64,000 nt of DNA from Lithospermum erythrorhizon (Eukaryota; Streptophyta; Magnoliopsida; Boraginales; Boraginaceae), in assembly GCA_019722365.1 (NCBI GenBank), contig JADFUC010000789.1:868001-932000 (forward strand). Direction: 5' to 3'. Both the position numbers and the translations under genes were made by a program. This document shows positions 62,401 to 64,000 of the stretch, piece by piece. Numbering within the stretch: position 1 is the first letter of the stretch; each line of letters opens with the position of its first letter. Under the pieces are notes generated by a model, which saw only the letters and a list, made by a program, of their open reading frames with translations, was not told the origin of the DNA and searched no databases.

Positions 62401-63794
62401 TCTTACCAAGAACTCTATTGAGGAGCTACCAATTGAACTTTCATCTTGTATTTCCCTTGAGGTATGAATTTTGATGTTTGCATCCATTTATTTGAGCAGA
62501 AGAAGTTGGACAAAATACAATTTATCTGCATTAGTATTTTTTATAATCCAAAAAACAAAATCTTATAATGAATCTACTGGAATTGGTTGTAGTGGTAAAT
62601 CACATTCAATTACTACCAAAATTAATTACAATGATCGTCATTTCATTAACATGTTACCCAGAAAGATAAATACAAGTCATCATCTAGTAGGGAGGCCTGC
62701 TCTGACTGTCATTTCTGATTGTGATATAAATGATCATGTTTGACAGTAGCTGTATAATGTTATATGTGACATTCATGATGCTCACAGTTTACTGCCATGA
62801 ATTGCTAAAATCTTTTATTCAGTTACGGTCTTACTCACATGATTTCATGTACAGACTTTGATATTATCCAAGAACAAGATAAGAGAGTGGCCTGGTGCAA
62901 TCTTGATGTCCCTTTCTAAACTTTCATGTCTGAAACTGGACAATAATCCACTCAAAGAGGTAGCGGGCTCCCCTTATAATTATTTTTTATTGCTGGTGTG
63001 AAATTGTGTAAGAATCATGTTTACTACTCAACTTGAAGGTTTTGTGTCATGATAATTTTTTTTGTCTTCAGAAAAATCGAGTCTGTAAATGTAATGAAAC
63101 AATTGCACTTACACACTGAATGTCTTACATCTATACGACTACCGGTGTAAAACCTCACTTTTTCCCTTTGTTTCTACTGCAGTCTTCAGCAGTTTCATAG
63201 TTATCCATCCTAATATACATGTTCTTTTATGAAATGTATACAGGCGGTATCTCCCAAATGAAATCCAGCTCAGTTTTGGTGATTTATTTACCAAGTGTTC
63301 TTAGAATTCCTGACATGGAACAAATATGTAGTCATAAGTTATGCTGCCTAATTGCTTTATAGGATGAGTTTAGTTTCTTGAAGTGTTAACTTGGTTATTT
63401 TCAATGACTTGAGTTCTGAATCTTTTTTCCCTCTTGAGCACACTGTCACCATTTCCATCTAATGTTCTTCTTGTTTGAAGAATAGATTCCAGCTGATGGC
63501 TTTCTGGCTGTTTGCAAGCTTCACGTTTTGGATCTAAGTGGAAATAGAGATTCTCTATCATTACAGCCAGCATTTTCTTGTATATCCGAGTTGCAGGAGC
63601 TTTACCTAAGGTGAAAGTTGCCAATTTTATTACTCCGTATATGTTTTCTTCTTAAAAAGACTTGTCTACTTTACTTACTTTTAAATTTGACAAGCAGAAG
63701 GATGCAAATATCCGTCTTTCCCTCAGAAATATTGAGTCTGCGGCTGTTGAATATTCTAGATTTGGGCCAAAATTTGCTTCAGTCAATTCCAGAG
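59413..63794 (+). CDS. Leucine-rich repeat protein (At3g15410/LRRC40-like), partial
   Basis: Eighteen exons, the gene continuing past the right edge: 59413-59477, 59560-59623, 59692-59828, 59896-59982, 60047-60121, 60285-60359, 60434-60503, 60607-60684, 60875-60935, 61046-61124, 61213-61303, 61656-61716, 61796-61863, 62028-62098, 62324-62461, 62855-62959, 63486-63610, 63698-63794; about 516 residues. It starts [20 protein letters not shown]. Intracellular-type LRRs follow ([64 protein letters not shown]). A linker ([19 protein letters not shown]) leads to a second LRR block ([16 protein letters not shown]). No signal peptide or kinase is seen. The family resembles animal LRRC40; plant function is unknown. 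Oddity: exons 4 and 5 join one base out of frame. Confidence 0.9.
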
Positions 63795-64000
63795 GTAAAC
63801 TTAGGTTTTGTTGATAGTGAAAATTGGTCAACCCTTATTGCTTTGTTTCTCATTGTTGAAAATACTTGAACTTCATTGATACGGAGTTTTAACTTATAAG
63901 AAAATGCTGATGCTAAGTTGTCTTATTGACTACTACAGTGTTTATTCAACTGATAGATTATGATTTTTTTTAACCAAATCACATTTTATAACAGAAGATA
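63795..64000 (+). other. Intron of the LRR gene at the window edge
   Basis: Starts with the donor GTAAAC after the codon for PEG/PE and runs to the edge with no acceptor seen. The next LRR exon lies outside the window. Confidence 0.6.

Overview
This is a window of plant nuclear DNA, almost certainly from a eudicot. The genes have many small introns with GT..AG borders. The gene set is typically plant: a miR156-regulated SPL factor, a VQ protein, a proton-pump interactor, an m-type thioredoxin and a MATE/DTX carrier. The AT-rich spacers hold LTR elements, MITEs and a SINE. The protein sequences look asterid-like to me, possibly Lamiales, but that is an impression. There is no operon, CRISPR array or phage. 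Neighbouring genes have unrelated housekeeping, regulatory or transport roles.

Layout. 0.2-2.3 kb (-): 5' half of a Ste20/MST-type kinase gene that runs off the left edge. 3.6-4.8 kb (-): small SBP-box factor with a miR156 site just past its stop. 5.2-8.9 kb: a MITE-like element, then a non-coding LTR retroelement on the minus strand. 11.1-14.5 kb (+): six-exon MATE transporter with a mariner-type MITE in its promoter and an Au-like SINE in intron 1. 17.0-17.6 kb (-): intronless VQ-motif gene. 17.6-34.7 kb: about 17 kb without an intact gene, holding a tandem repeat, a decayed MULE transposase, and two direct copies of a 1.7-1.8 kb repeat with a minisatellite.

34.7-37.1 kb (-): PROTON PUMP INTERACTOR-like gene, seven coding exons. 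37.8-42.3 kb: an unexplained CpG-rich segment. 42.4-46.3 kb (-): broken Ty3/gypsy element whose inner LTR also carries a primer-binding site, so it looks like a tandem LTR-internal-LTR-internal remnant. 47.1-47.6 kb (-): LC8-type dynein light chain. 49.6-50.2 kb (+): chloroplast thioredoxin m with a frame break in the transit peptide. 51.8-52.5 kb (+): RMA-type RING E3 ligase with a C-terminal membrane anchor. 53.3-56.5 kb (-): eleven-exon DUF1771-SMR protein. 56.5-59.4 kb: repeats, partly CpG-rich. 59.4 kb to the right edge (+): LRR protein like Arabidopsis At3g15410, 18 exons visible, cut by the window edge.

I found no convincing novel gene system. The best leads are the CpG-rich 4.5 kb segment, the tandem Ty3 remnant, and two one-base reading-frame breaks (thioredoxin m and the LRR gene) in otherwise intact genes. 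Exon borders were read by eye from splice sites, frame continuity and remembered family sequences; no alignment was run.
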